A DNA stretch of 64,000 bases from Sanguinoderma infundibulare (taxonomy: Eukaryota; Basidiomycota; Agaricomycetes; Polyporales; Polyporaceae). Made by a program: the position numbers and the translations under genes. Every line of letters starts with the position of its first letter. Within the stretch, counting starts at the first letter, position 1. The stretch spans positions 2,852,001 to 2,916,000 of the forward strand of contig JAVLRN010000007.1 of NCBI GenBank assembly GCA_032821775.1, written 5' to 3'. The notes beneath the pieces were generated by a model. The model ran no database searches and was not told the origin of the DNA. It saw only the letters and a program-made list of their open reading frames with translations. Below, one piece after another: positions 42,307 to 52,441 of the stretch.

Positions 42307-45274
42307 TAACGTCAACGTCAACGGCTGTGCGCGGGGATCGTGCGAGCGAGCGAGGCCCGAGGTTTTCGAGGCGAGAGAAGGACGAGAACGAGCGAGCGTG
42401 GACGCTGGGCGATGAACGATGACGATGACGGCGTCGACGGTAACAGCAGCCGCGGCGGGGGAAGAAGCGGTGTTGCGTGTGTTGGTCCAGAGAAAAAAAG
42501 CGTCGATCAGAGACGCGCGCTGTCCGAGACCCCCGATACACCCCGGAAATGCTGTGCTCACGCCAGATTTGGTAGGCAAGACGCCGGAGAGCGGCTTCGA
42601 GGCCCTGGCAGCTTCTCCCGCTCTTGGCCACCGTCTGGTGTTCGTGGCCGACGACCCTCATGCGTACCCCACCTTGAACACGTATTAACTAGCCGACATC
42701 CAGTAATTATGGCCATTGAAATTTTAGGGGACGCGGCTCTGTGGTATTTCACGGAATCATCGGCTAAGGCGTCCGAATTGCAATCTATTAGGTATGGCTC
42801 ACCTCTGCCAGCGGGGCATTCTTACTGTCTTTCGAAGAGAATGACGTACTGTGTACCGAGGTGCAAGATAACGGCGACGGCTTTGCTCCTGACTACCGCC
42901 TAATCGTACGGAGGCGGCCGGTTCCTAGCTGTTGGCGTCATAGCGTTCCTAGGTTCCTCCTCGAGCCTATGGGTCCAAGCAGCGTCAAGGCAACAACCGA
43001 AGTCGATATTTCACACTGTGAAGCCTGCCCATTAACGATTCGGAATAAAATGATGCTGAATTGGCGCTGTCCAGGCGAGTCACCGGCTACCACACAAATT
43101 TTTTTGATCAAACCGCTCACTGTCGATTTAGATTCCGGCGCTGGGATCGTTGCGGTCAATCCCAACATGCGGTCACCTCTGCTGTTACGGACCGACTGCC
43201 AGTGTGGCGCGGTATCATATAACCCGTCTGGGGTTTTCATTTCGATGCCTCTCACGTCCATGGACCCGAAGGTTCGCCACCGACGACACCGACGGTCCGA
43301 TATGCACTGCATCTCTCGGACAACGCTCACGCCGAGCTTCCCAGACTTGGGATTCAACGACAGCGACGGAAGACCGGCTGGCTGCCCCGCCTCTTCACTC
43401 CGCGACTTCCCGCACCCCGCTACTTTCTCTTACGTCTTCGACTGCATGGTACGTGCACAAGTCGACGCAAAGCTGGCATGTCTTGAGGTTACACTTGGAG
43501 CACGGTCGGCGATCGCGCTATACGACAACGCCATCTGCACCGCGCCATTTCCCATCGATCACTTCACCGCTTGGGTACCAGAGCCCGGATCTCACAGCTC
43601 GGTGTCAGCCCTGAGAGCGTCCCCGCTGATACGGTGCGCGACGTCATGTTTCTCGCCCAGGTGGCCCTCAACTTACCGGTCAGGCTCGTTCGATTACGGC
43701 ACGGCGTACGGTACGTTTCCCTTCCACATATGTATTCGGAGTCCTACACGCTCACACGCTCGCTGTAGCCCGCCTCCGCTGCCCAAGCACGTCCAGGAAA
43801 CCGGTGCGGCTTCGATTCGAATGCCATGTCGCACCCGAGCAGACCTCCGGGACCCGGTTCGAGCGATTCGGAACCTAATCTGCGCCATCACCGCCTCCGC
43901 AAGTCCCTTCGAGACTCGTTGGCTGTATCTTTTGGAAACGTCCCGAGGGAACTGCACCGCCGACGCTCTATCCACGGCCCCCGAAATTGGGGCAACGGTT
44001 GATATTCGGTGGTTTGGTGCGAGTTCGCTTGCGAGGCGCAGCCCTAGCCCTTTTCTCATGAACTCTTCACAGAAAATGGACGGACCGAGGCCATATGGCT
44101 CATGCGCGTCGGTGGAACGCTCTCATGTGAGGTCCCACCAAGACCCCTCCCCGAGTCCGGCGCCAGAGTGCCGTTGTTCCGAGAAAGTGAACATTGAACG
44201 GCGACGAGTACGACAGGTGTCCGGTTAGGGTTCGGTCTTCCGCAGCAATAGTCTTTACGCCGATCGCGAGGTGCGTATGCGTATCTGTGCGCATTGGGCA
44301 CAAGGTCTCGTGGTGGTTTACATGTCTGATGGGCTTGGCTGCTGTCCCGCACGGCTTCGCTTCAGGTTCTTTCCGCTAGTCGCCGAGCACCTCTGCCCTG
44401 GTACCGCCCCCTAACCTCGACAATGCTGCTCGACTTGAAGTTGGATGATGCTGCGACTTTTCGGCGCCGGCCTTGCCCTTTCGAGGATGTTGGTGCCTGC
44501 GAGCTTTGTTCTTCTTCGTGCTATTCGCGCTGGCTCTCCGGGTACTCATTAATCAGAGCCACTTCTGTCATCGGCCGTCGTCCATCAAGGTCCTCACCGC
44601 GTCAGCCCCGGGCCCAATGGCTGGCCCTTTGTTGACTTGGGATCTGCTAGGAATCTCCGTGGACGTCTGCTCGAGCACGAGCAGCGGTGTGTTGACATTC
44701 ATCTACTCGCCTTTCTTCGCTGCATTTCGGAAAACGAGACCAGCTTCTCCTCGGGCCCCATCGCAATCCTCTCGGTTTCTATGCGGTCCGCGCACATTCG
44801 AGTAAACGCATTCCTCGCTCATGAAGGGGCTAACTGAAACTACGAAGGTGCTAGGCAAGCGAACTCCTCGTACCATACCCTTCTTCGCTCTGACTTCGAC
44901 TTGTCAAATAAATGTCTACCATTGACAACGGATCGTAGGATCCACTGGCAGTTCGTCGCTCGGGCTATTGACATGACCTTTTCCCCCAGGTCTCGGTTTC
45001 GCTTCTAGAACTTGCTCGGCCCAATTCTTGTATATAGCATGCCTCCATTATTCTTCCCCTAGTGAATGTAAACGGTGTGTCGCTACCAGGAGTCTTTCTT
45101 ACTTATGGGTTCCGGCGACCGTGACGCGGTACTTCGTCTCAAAGCTGACGAGGCGCGGAATGGGACGCACATCACTGGCCCAGAGTTAATAAGCGCGCAG
45201 TCGGGAAACCCCGGCGGGCACGTCCCAGCGTCCTGCGCAACAGCTTGCTCACCGTCCGCAACGTCAGCCAAGCT
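42307..45274. other. 3-kb gap, no gene firmly supported
   Basis: The left edge should hold the L10K promoter. Between 42861 and 44228 lies the long frame listed separately. From 44423 to 44837 two plus-strand frames are open, the second with LAFLRCISENETSFSSG, faintly F-box-like, but with no start or domain. The last few hundred bases before 45275 probably contain the NDUFA9 promoter. Confidence 0.4.
42861..44228 (+). other. Long open frame of unresolved strand and function, possible decayed gene
   Basis: A 455-codon frame, opened by a GTG and not an ATG, runs without a stop and has no recognisable domain. Two other signals compete with it. In another plus frame 43571-43768 reads ESVPADTVRDVMFLAQVALN, a coding-like segment. 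On the minus strand 42938-43357 reads KTPDGLYDTAPHWQSVRNSR and PIGSRRNLGTL, also coding-like. The total run is too long to be chance at this composition, yet no frame gives a clear protein. A decayed gene, perhaps F-box related, with shifts between frames is my best guess. It is not offered as a functional CDS. Confidence 0.25.
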
Positions 45275-47200
45275 ATGTTGGCCGTCTCTTCGAAATGCGT
45301 GCGCCTGCCGCGCGCTCTCGCTCAGAACAAGGTCCGCCGCCGCCTGCACTGACGTCGACGTTTTGCCAGCTCACTGAGCCCTGGCGTTTTCCGTTTCGGT
45401 TGTCGGTTTGCAGCGAGCCCTCCACGACCTGGCCGTCCTCCCGTCCGGCAAGGCGACGATCCAGTACGGCCCTCCTGGGCGGAGCGCGAACACGGGGCAC
45501 ACGGCGACGGTGTTTGGGTGCACGAGCTTCTTGGGGAGATACCTTGTGGCGAAACTCGGTATGTGTTTTGCCTGATTATGTGCTGGTGTCGGTGCTGGGA
45601 TGTACGCTGACGCTTGTCGGGGGGCCGCAACAGCCAAGGCGGGCACGCACGTCGTCATTCCTTACCGTGACGAGGACGAGAAGAGGCATCTGAGGGTCAC
45701 TGGAGATCTCGGGCAGATCACGTCGCTGGTACGTGCGCCTTCTTCGTCTTGCGTGTGTGTGTCCTGCGCGTGGACGCGTGTAGAAAGGGCGAGTGAAGGG
45801 TTTGCTAAGGGGTGTGTGCGTTGTTGTTGCTGTGGTCGTAGGAATGGGACCTCCGCCGGCCTGACCAGATCGAAGAATGTCTGAGACATTCTGATATCGT
45901 CTATAACCTCGTTGGCCGGGAGTACGAGACGAAGTAGGTTGTCGCTCGCCTTCCGGAACGTCCCGGACCTACTCTGACGCGAGCACGCGTGTTTTACAGG
46001 AACTTCAACTACTACGACGTTCACGCCAAAGGTGCGCAGACCATCGCGACGATCGCCGCTCAGAGTGGAGTCGATCGTTTCGTGCACGTCTCCCACCTGA
46101 ACGCGTCGCACAAGTCCGAGTCGGCGTTCTACCGCTCCAAGGCCGCCGGCGAGGAGCTCGTGAAGGAGGCGTTTCCGAACGCGACGATCGTCCGCCCCGC
46201 GGCCATGTTCGGATACGAGGACCGGCTGCTGAACAACATGGCGAGTAAGTGCTCGCTTTTGTGCCATACGCCGGCATGCATGGGTCGAACTGTGTCGTTT
46301 CATTTCGACAGTCTGGCCAATCTGGTGGAAGCTCAACCACATGCAGACGAAGATTCGCCCCGCGCACGTACGTATCTCGTGCCCTTGCTCGCGTCCGACT
46401 CCACGACGGAGTTAGCGCCGCTGACCATCGCTGACCTGCGATCCGGTCAACCCAGGTTTTTGACGTCGCCCAGGCTTTGGCCAACGTCCTCCCCGCGGCG
46501 CCGCTTCCTGGCACTTTCAACCTCCCGGGCCCGTCGACGCTGACGTATGAATACCTGCTCAACCTCGTCTCGGCGGTGACCTACAACCCACCGTCGAGGG
46601 CCCCTGTCGTGCCCAAGTCGATAGCCCTCACGCTCTGCAACGTCGCTCAGGCCGTGTGGTGGCCTCTGCTCAGCCCCGACGAGGTTATCCGGCGGTACAT
46701 CGACGACGTGGACGTCGCCGGTGACTGGGACGCGTTTGGCGTGGTCCCGGACGAAATCGAGGAGCATGCGATCACGTACCTGAGGAGATACCGATCCGCG
46801 TGCGTGTCTCTTCCTTCTCATGTCGCTCTCGGTTCTTTCTCGCTGCGCGGCTCTGCACCCGCACCCCTTGCTTCCTTCTGCCCTTGTTGTGTGTGTGCGC
46901 TTGGCGTCGTTGGCACTTTCGCGGGCCAATCCGCTCACGCTCACGTTACACAGCAAGGTTGCGCAAGGGGTGGGACGGCAGGGGGCGACTGCGGTGTGGG
47001 ACGCGTGTTGGAGGGAGTGGTCCGATAGACTGACGTCGTGTCGCGTTCGCAGGGACAACTTCGCGCGGCCGGTCGTATTGCCCGCCTCCCGGGAATCCCC
47101 CTCGGTGAGTCAAGCCGTTAGCCCACGTTTTTGAGTCATGCCGCTTATGTCTCCCGCGTGCGCATTGCGTGACTGCCAGTACGAGCTGCAGCAGTCATGA
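45275..47200 (+). CDS. NDUFA9: Mitochondrial complex I subunit NDUFA9 (39/40 kDa NADH dehydrogenase subunit)
   Basis: A multi-exon gene for the accessory complex I subunit of atypical SDR fold that binds NADPH and sits at the matrix side near the Q module. Exon 1 starts at 45275 with [19 protein letters not shown], a basic amphipathic mitochondrial presequence. The protein continues [40 protein letters not shown] (the Rossmann motif here GCTSFLGRY), [90 protein letters not shown] and [20 protein letters not shown]. It ends [21 protein letters not shown] at 47200 after a CTGCCAG acceptor. Several introns are short and canonical. The active-site Tyr-Lys of true SDRs is not conserved as in enzymes, in line with a structural role. 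Confidence 0.9.
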
Positions 47201-47774
47201 GACGTGCGAGTTGAGTAGATAGCAGCTTCGGTCTGTCAATGCAATACAGATAGGACGTAGTCGTCGTGACTACTCAGCGTTCACATTCAATGCTCCGATA
47301 CGGTGTCGGAGTTGCGTCGAAGAAGAAGTAGTCGAAATTTGCTGATGCTTCGCCGCGAACATTGGTGGCGCAATGTCTACGTCTATGTTTAACTGCCACG
47401 TCTGTCGACAGACGCCTGATTGGGGCTTCGGAGACTTCGGGGTGGGCTGCATGCATTGCATTTGTCCGACTGAATGCGACGCTCGAGGCCGGAGAAGTTG
47501 GCATGCCTGCCCAATGTGGACAGGGTGGTGTGACGCCATTCCGGCGAGGCGTTGTTCTAAGTATGTATGCATGCAGAAACGCACGGCGGCGGGAGCCCGC
47601 GTTCTCGGGGGCGTGTGAGGCGTGACTGTGTGTTTGCGGCGTTAAGTCCGGAGGACTGTGGATGGAGCGGTGGGAGTGGATGCGTGTTGCAATTAAGAAA
47701 GCGAGATATGTACAGTACATGGCTGGTAGGAGTATGATGGGTGCGAGATGAGACGTGACCGAGCGCGGGTGGGC
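47201..47774. other. Convergent 3' flanks of NDUFA9 and TOM22
   Basis: The two mitochondrial genes NDUFA9 (plus) and Tom22 (minus) end 575 bases apart. Short frames on both strands lack domains, and no RNA gene is recognised. Confidence 0.55.
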
Positions 47775-48305
47775 TCAGAGTGGTGGCTTGGGCGGGTTTT
47801 GCGGCTGGCCTGGTTGGGGGTACATCGAGCCAGTGCCCGGAGCAAGCATCTGCGGGTGGGGCAAGGCCAGAGTTAGCACCAGGGGTGATGACACATGGCG
47901 CAGACAATGCGCAGGGTCGGGCGGGCTCACCTGTGCGCCCTGCTGCTGGGCGAGCATCTCCTTCTCCTGCTGAACGATCTTGGCCTCGTCCTCGAGAACG
48001 AGCGCGAGGGGGAGGCCGACGAGGAGGGCGGAGGTGGTGGCGATCCAGACGAGGTTGCCGACGACCTTGCTGGTCGTCTTGAGGGCGCCGGCGGCGTGGC
48101 CGAGCCTGGCGGAGATGCTCTGGCGGGCGGTGGGGGGGATGATGTCCGCGAGGGCGACGATGCGCTCGTAGAAGGACTCTTCGCCGTCGAGGTCGGAGCC
48201 GACGGAGGAAAGGGAGACGGAGGAGGACGTGCGGGAGGAGGCGGGGGAGGAGTAGGGCGAGCGGGAGTCCTGCTCCTTCTCTTCGACAATCTCGACCTTG
48301 ACCAT
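47775..48305 (-). CDS. TOM22: Mitochondrial outer-membrane import receptor Tom22
   Basis: Two exons give about 149 residues. Tom22 is a central receptor and organiser of the TOM complex, with an N-terminal cytosolic domain, one membrane helix and a C-terminal intermembrane-space part. The start MVKVEIVEEKEQDSRSPYSS at 48305 and the acidic/Ser-rich region match fungal Tom22; then FYERIVALADIIPPTARQSI and a helix spanning VVGNLVWIATTSALLVGLPL (residues about 81-100). After the helix, LEDEAKIVQQEKEMLAQQQ leads to exon 2, a Met/Pro-rich tail PGQPQNPPKPPL. The intron begins GTGAGC at 47930 and ends with CGCAG before ATGCTTGC. The acidic N-terminus usually binds presequences. It is convergent with NDUFA9 and divergent from the Zn2Cys6 regulator, sharing a 460-bp promoter. 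Confidence 0.92.
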   Translation of the reverse strand: MVKVEIVEEKEQDSRSPYSSPASSRTSSSVSLSSVGSDLDGEESFYERIVALADIIPPTARQSISARLGHAAGALKTTSKVVGNLVWIATTSALLVGLPLALVLEDEAKIVQQEKEMLAQQQGAQVSPPDPAHCLRHVSSPLVLTLALPHPQMLAPGTGSMYPQPGQPQNPPKPPL

Positions 48306-48769
48306 GGTGCTCGGGGCGTGTGCAGAGGGTGCGGGCGGGAGGCCTGGGGCGGATGTCGGTGGCAGCTGCGACGTCGACGCCAGCGCCAGCGCCAGTCGAA
48401 AATTGGTGTGACGCGGGGTGACTGGCGTTGGTGACGTGTGACCGGCGAAGGTGGTTCGGTGCCGAAGCGGTGGCTGCGGGACGGCGCCTGTCGGGCGCGT
48501 ATGTAAGTCGGGGGAGGGGATTTCAATGAAGAGGCCAGGACTCGTCTCATTCCAGTAAACAGAGCTTGGGCCAAGCTTGTTGCCGACATCCTATTCCCCT
48601 CGTCCTCCCCGCCCTGCCTCTCCATGGACCGCGCAGACTCCCAAGAGGGCTCCGGCTCTTCGTCCCAATGTGCGTCTCCGCCTTGCCACGCGCTCCGCAC
48701 CGGTGCACCCATCTCATCGTACCGTATTGATCCCGCCATGGGCCAGCCTTCAACTTCTCCTCTCCCTCG
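48306..48769. promoter_or_regulatory. Divergent promoter between TOM22 and the Zn2Cys6 factor
   Basis: This 464-base interval separates two outward-facing starts. A G-rich stretch at 48380-48530 and a TC-rich part nearer 48590 are visible. An upstream ATG at 48624 (MDRADSQEG) could be the true start of the transcription factor, but no splice joining it in frame was found. No factor-binding site was identified. Confidence 0.5.
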
Positions 48770-51700
48770 ATGCAGAACCAGATCCATGAGCTCGCAAAGA
48801 CCCTCCCCCCGCCCAGGAAACAGAACACCGCTTGCGACGCCTGCAGGTCTGTCCTCCCCCTTGCACGCCTATTTGTGGACCGACGCGCTACTTTGACAGA
48901 GCCCGGAAGGTCAAGTGCAATCAGCTACCAGGCCAGGACAAGGTACGTCCCCCACTCCGCCATCCCCCCGCACCCCGCTCATGCCAGTCCCGCGTTCAGT
49001 GTCAGGTAATGCATGCCCCCCCTTCCCCCGTCCCTCTCCCCCTCTCCCTCCAGACACGCCCTGACCGCGTCGCTCGCGATAGCACTGTCTGTCCAAGAAC
49101 TACCCCTGCACGTACGTCTCACGCTTATCCCACTCTGGTGTGAATCCGCCTCATGCCTCCGTGTCCAGCCATTTCATTCAGCAGGCAACCACTGAGAAGA
49201 AACGCAATGCCGCAGCCGCCAAGAGGCCACGGACGCTGTCCACCAGCAGCGCAAGGTGGGCGTGCTTTGACCGATCGGGATGTGCCCCTGCTCACCTTAC
49301 GGCAGCGGGCAACCATCGACCTCCCGTCTGTGAGTTTCCCTGTCCCTGACAGTCCCCCCTTTCCCTTTCTCGCCTCCGATCCCGGACAGTTGCGCATCAA
49401 GGTTTGCTGCGCTCCCGTCCTCCCGCTTTCATCTCTCGACGCGCGTTTCGCGCTCAGCACGCAGCGAAGCATGAGAACCGTTGAGCATTCCGACTGCGAA
49501 CAAGCCCCTCGAGACAGTTCGGACCCATGCTCCGCACGTTCTTTATGCGCAAATGCCCGGGCATTCTGCACGTCCCCTCTCTCAAGTGGGCGCGCCGCTG
49601 ATCCAATGACGGTTATTCAGCGGTCCCGCAGAACACATGGTCTCAGGGACCTCCCATCCGTATCAACCACCCGGGAGCCAAGTGCCCATCTACGGCGGCC
49701 CGTTCCCTCGGGTTCATCCTATCACACAAGATACCCAGACACGCGACTTGTTGACATACATATTCTCGCCGCCGGAACCAGCAAGGTTTGTGATTCACTC
49801 CCGATTCGCTGTCATCCGCCTTCCATCCTTCTGATCTCCACCCAACTTTATCCCAAAGCGCCCAGCTCAATGGCTCGAGGCTTCCTGCCCAGACTCCGGC
49901 TGCCTACACCGACTGGGGCCCCATCGCCCACCGCCTCGCAGAGGAAAACTTCCGCACAGAGTACGTCTTCATTATGCACCTCATTTCGCGCGTCATGCAC
50001 AGATCCGCCGGCATCGCAATGATGAACATTATCGGCCGAATCTCCGTGCCGATCCACAACGTGTCCTTGTTCGCCGAAGGGCTAACGCGTCACGCTCAGG
50101 TTCGCACTCGACCTCGTGGAGGTCTTCTTCCAGATTGTCCATTCCCGGTTACCGCTTTTGAACCCGGCACAGTTCCGGACTCGATTGCACTACAACCTGT
50201 ATTCTACCGGCTCTCAACCGCAGGCTACAAACGGCGGTGCGTCCCCAAATAGCGTCCAGGGGAGTGCGGGCCACCGGGGACGCAGCAGCAACAGTCCTCC
50301 GCACGGCGGACCGCCGCAAAAACCCTTGCACCCTGCGTGAGTGCGCACTCTACGTGCGCTACAACCCCCGAACCTCTATTGGTCAACTGACGCATTCCGA
50401 GCAGCTTGGTGGCCACGGTCATCGCGTGGGGTGCAAAGTTCTCTGAACACCCCCTCTTCGTCGCCGACCGACATCAAAACAGACAGCAGAGCGCGTTCGC
50501 AAAGGTGCTCATCAGTCGCGCGAGAGACCTCGCGGAGGACATGAAGGTGCACAGACAGCCCAGTGCCGATCACGTGGTTATCGCGCTCTTGATAGAGCCC
50601 TTGCAGAGCCGTGAGTGCGGTCCCGAGCTGTTCCTGTTACTCTTACGTTGACTGATTGGTCGGTTGCGCAGAGAGTGTGGAAGATAATGCGGGTGTGTCA
50701 TCGTCGTTCTCATCGTTACCTAGCAGTTCCATCTCACACATCGCAGGCTTCCATGGATTCTGGCTGGGGTCCGCCATCCGGTTATTGCTCGACTTGCAGG
50801 TCCGTATGCCAACCGTTTCCTGAACTAAATATGTCGCTGACCGTCTGGCCATCAGATCAATCACAAGTCTGTCATGTCGAATATCCAGGACCCCGAAGCT
50901 CGGGGGACTATGATCTTTGCATGGTGGATGGCATGTCTGGCGGATGCCTATCGCAGCGTGTACTACCGGCGGAAACCGATGCTGTGCGTTTTGTGCCTTT
51001 CGTGGTGGTTCCGCTTCCGTTGCTGTGAAAAACTTACTAAACACCCCCGTTCCGCAGAGACGATGATGACTACGACATCGACTTCTACACCGTCGGTCCA
51101 GTCCCGCCAGATATCATCGAATCCCATGCACCCCAACCGTCTCCCAGGGAACAACTGGAGGTACGTACAGATGTTGAACCTATCATCGCCTTCCTTACTG
51201 AACGCCTCGTTTTCGTCCCACGCAGTTCTTGGTAAGATCCAATCACGCACGACACCCACCACCGCTTTCGCTGTTGCTGACCAGAGGCTTGCCCGGCATT
51301 CACCAGGGGTACTACCGTGCCGCACACGCCCTGGCGCGAATCGCGCGACAGATGTCGCGGCAACTATGGCGGCCGGCGACCGAGTCAGACGGGATCCCAC
51401 TGGACGTCCTCAACGGCTTCATGGGCATGCTGGGCGAATGGCGCGAAGAGCACCTGCAGCACGTCGGCGTTCCCAGTAACTTTGAGGCCGAGTGGGACTT
51501 CGTGAGCGCCGTCACAGCATGTGCGTGTCTTCAATTCCCCGTTTTCCTATCCCCGTGTCTGCACCGCCAGGTACTGAACCTTGGCATCCATTATCGCAGG
51601 CGCGAGCGACGCCACGTACCACATCATGTGGATCATCCTCTACAACGCCCTCGAGGACTTCGGCATCCGGGAGGTGAACGACGTGACGCGTACAGGCACG

Positions 51701-52441
51701 TCGGAAACGCTCCTCCCTCAGCACCCGCAGATCGACGAAAAGAAGCGCAAGGTCAGCAATGAAGCGCTGCACGGTGCATTGCGTATCGCCGGCTTGGTCA
51801 GTAGCCATCTCCCAAGCTTATACGTTATTTTGACTTTGGGCGCTCACGCGACCGATTGTCGCGCTGTCCCTGCAGGCCGGTGTCTTGGCGTCCAACGGCT
51901 ACTTGGTACGTCCCGGCAGTCCCGTCTCGGACCCGCGCGTGCGGCACCGCTGACCACCTGCTTCTTCCCCATCTCCTCCCTTCCTGTATTGCATTCGGGC
52001 GCCGTTCTCTCCTTCCCTCGCGTATCTGTCTTTTCCCTCCCCCGCTGTCCTGCTGACGGCTCTCTCCCCACGACCGACTACCCACGATCCGCGATCGGCG
52101 GATCACAGCGGCTGGATTGCGCCGTCATGCACGTCAGTTGCATCCAGGCCGGCATGCTTCTCGCGCGCATGGGCCGCCCCGAGGTGTCGAACTGTATCGC
52201 GGGGCTCAGGCAGTACGCGTACGCATACGAAGAGTGCGCCGACCAGGCCGCCGAGATCGACCGCATCTACCACCAGGCCCTCACGGGCGAGCCAGACTCA
52301 CGCGGTACGCCGCCGTCGGCGACCGACGTCGCTCACGCGCAGGGCTTGCCGGCGAACGCGATGAACGTCGACCAGGTTTTGCCCATGCCCATGTTTGATG
52401 TTGGCGGGAGCGGCGGCGGCGGCGGCGGCGGCTTCCAGTGA
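48770..52441 (+). CDS. Fungal Zn2Cys6 transcription factor with fungal-specific regulatory domain
   Basis: A multi-exon regulator. The start chosen is MQNQIHELAKTLPPPRKQ at 48770, right before the binuclear zinc cluster ACDACR|ARKVKCNQLPGQDK|C, then a short exon HCLSKNYPCT and HFIQQATTEKKRNAAAAKRP. The six cysteines of the Cys6 cluster are split over exons. The C-terminal half has features of the fungal-specific regulatory domain: KFSEHPLFVADRHQNRQQSA, LLLDLQ, QDPEARGTMIFAWWMACLAD, RSVYYRRKPML then DDYDIDFYTVGPVPPD, and RAAHALARIARQMSRQLWRP. The last exon ends RAYAYEECADQ-type helices and a (Gly)7-Phe-Gln tail at 52441. Target genes are unknown. Many short introns make boundaries approximate, and the start could be upstream at 48624. 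Confidence 0.82.

Noticed and set aside
48624..48896. Upstream ATG frame of the Zn2Cys6 factor (MDRADSQEG)
   Set aside because: Its frame does not reach the zinc cluster, and the one splice tried creates a stop; kept only as a possible alternative start.
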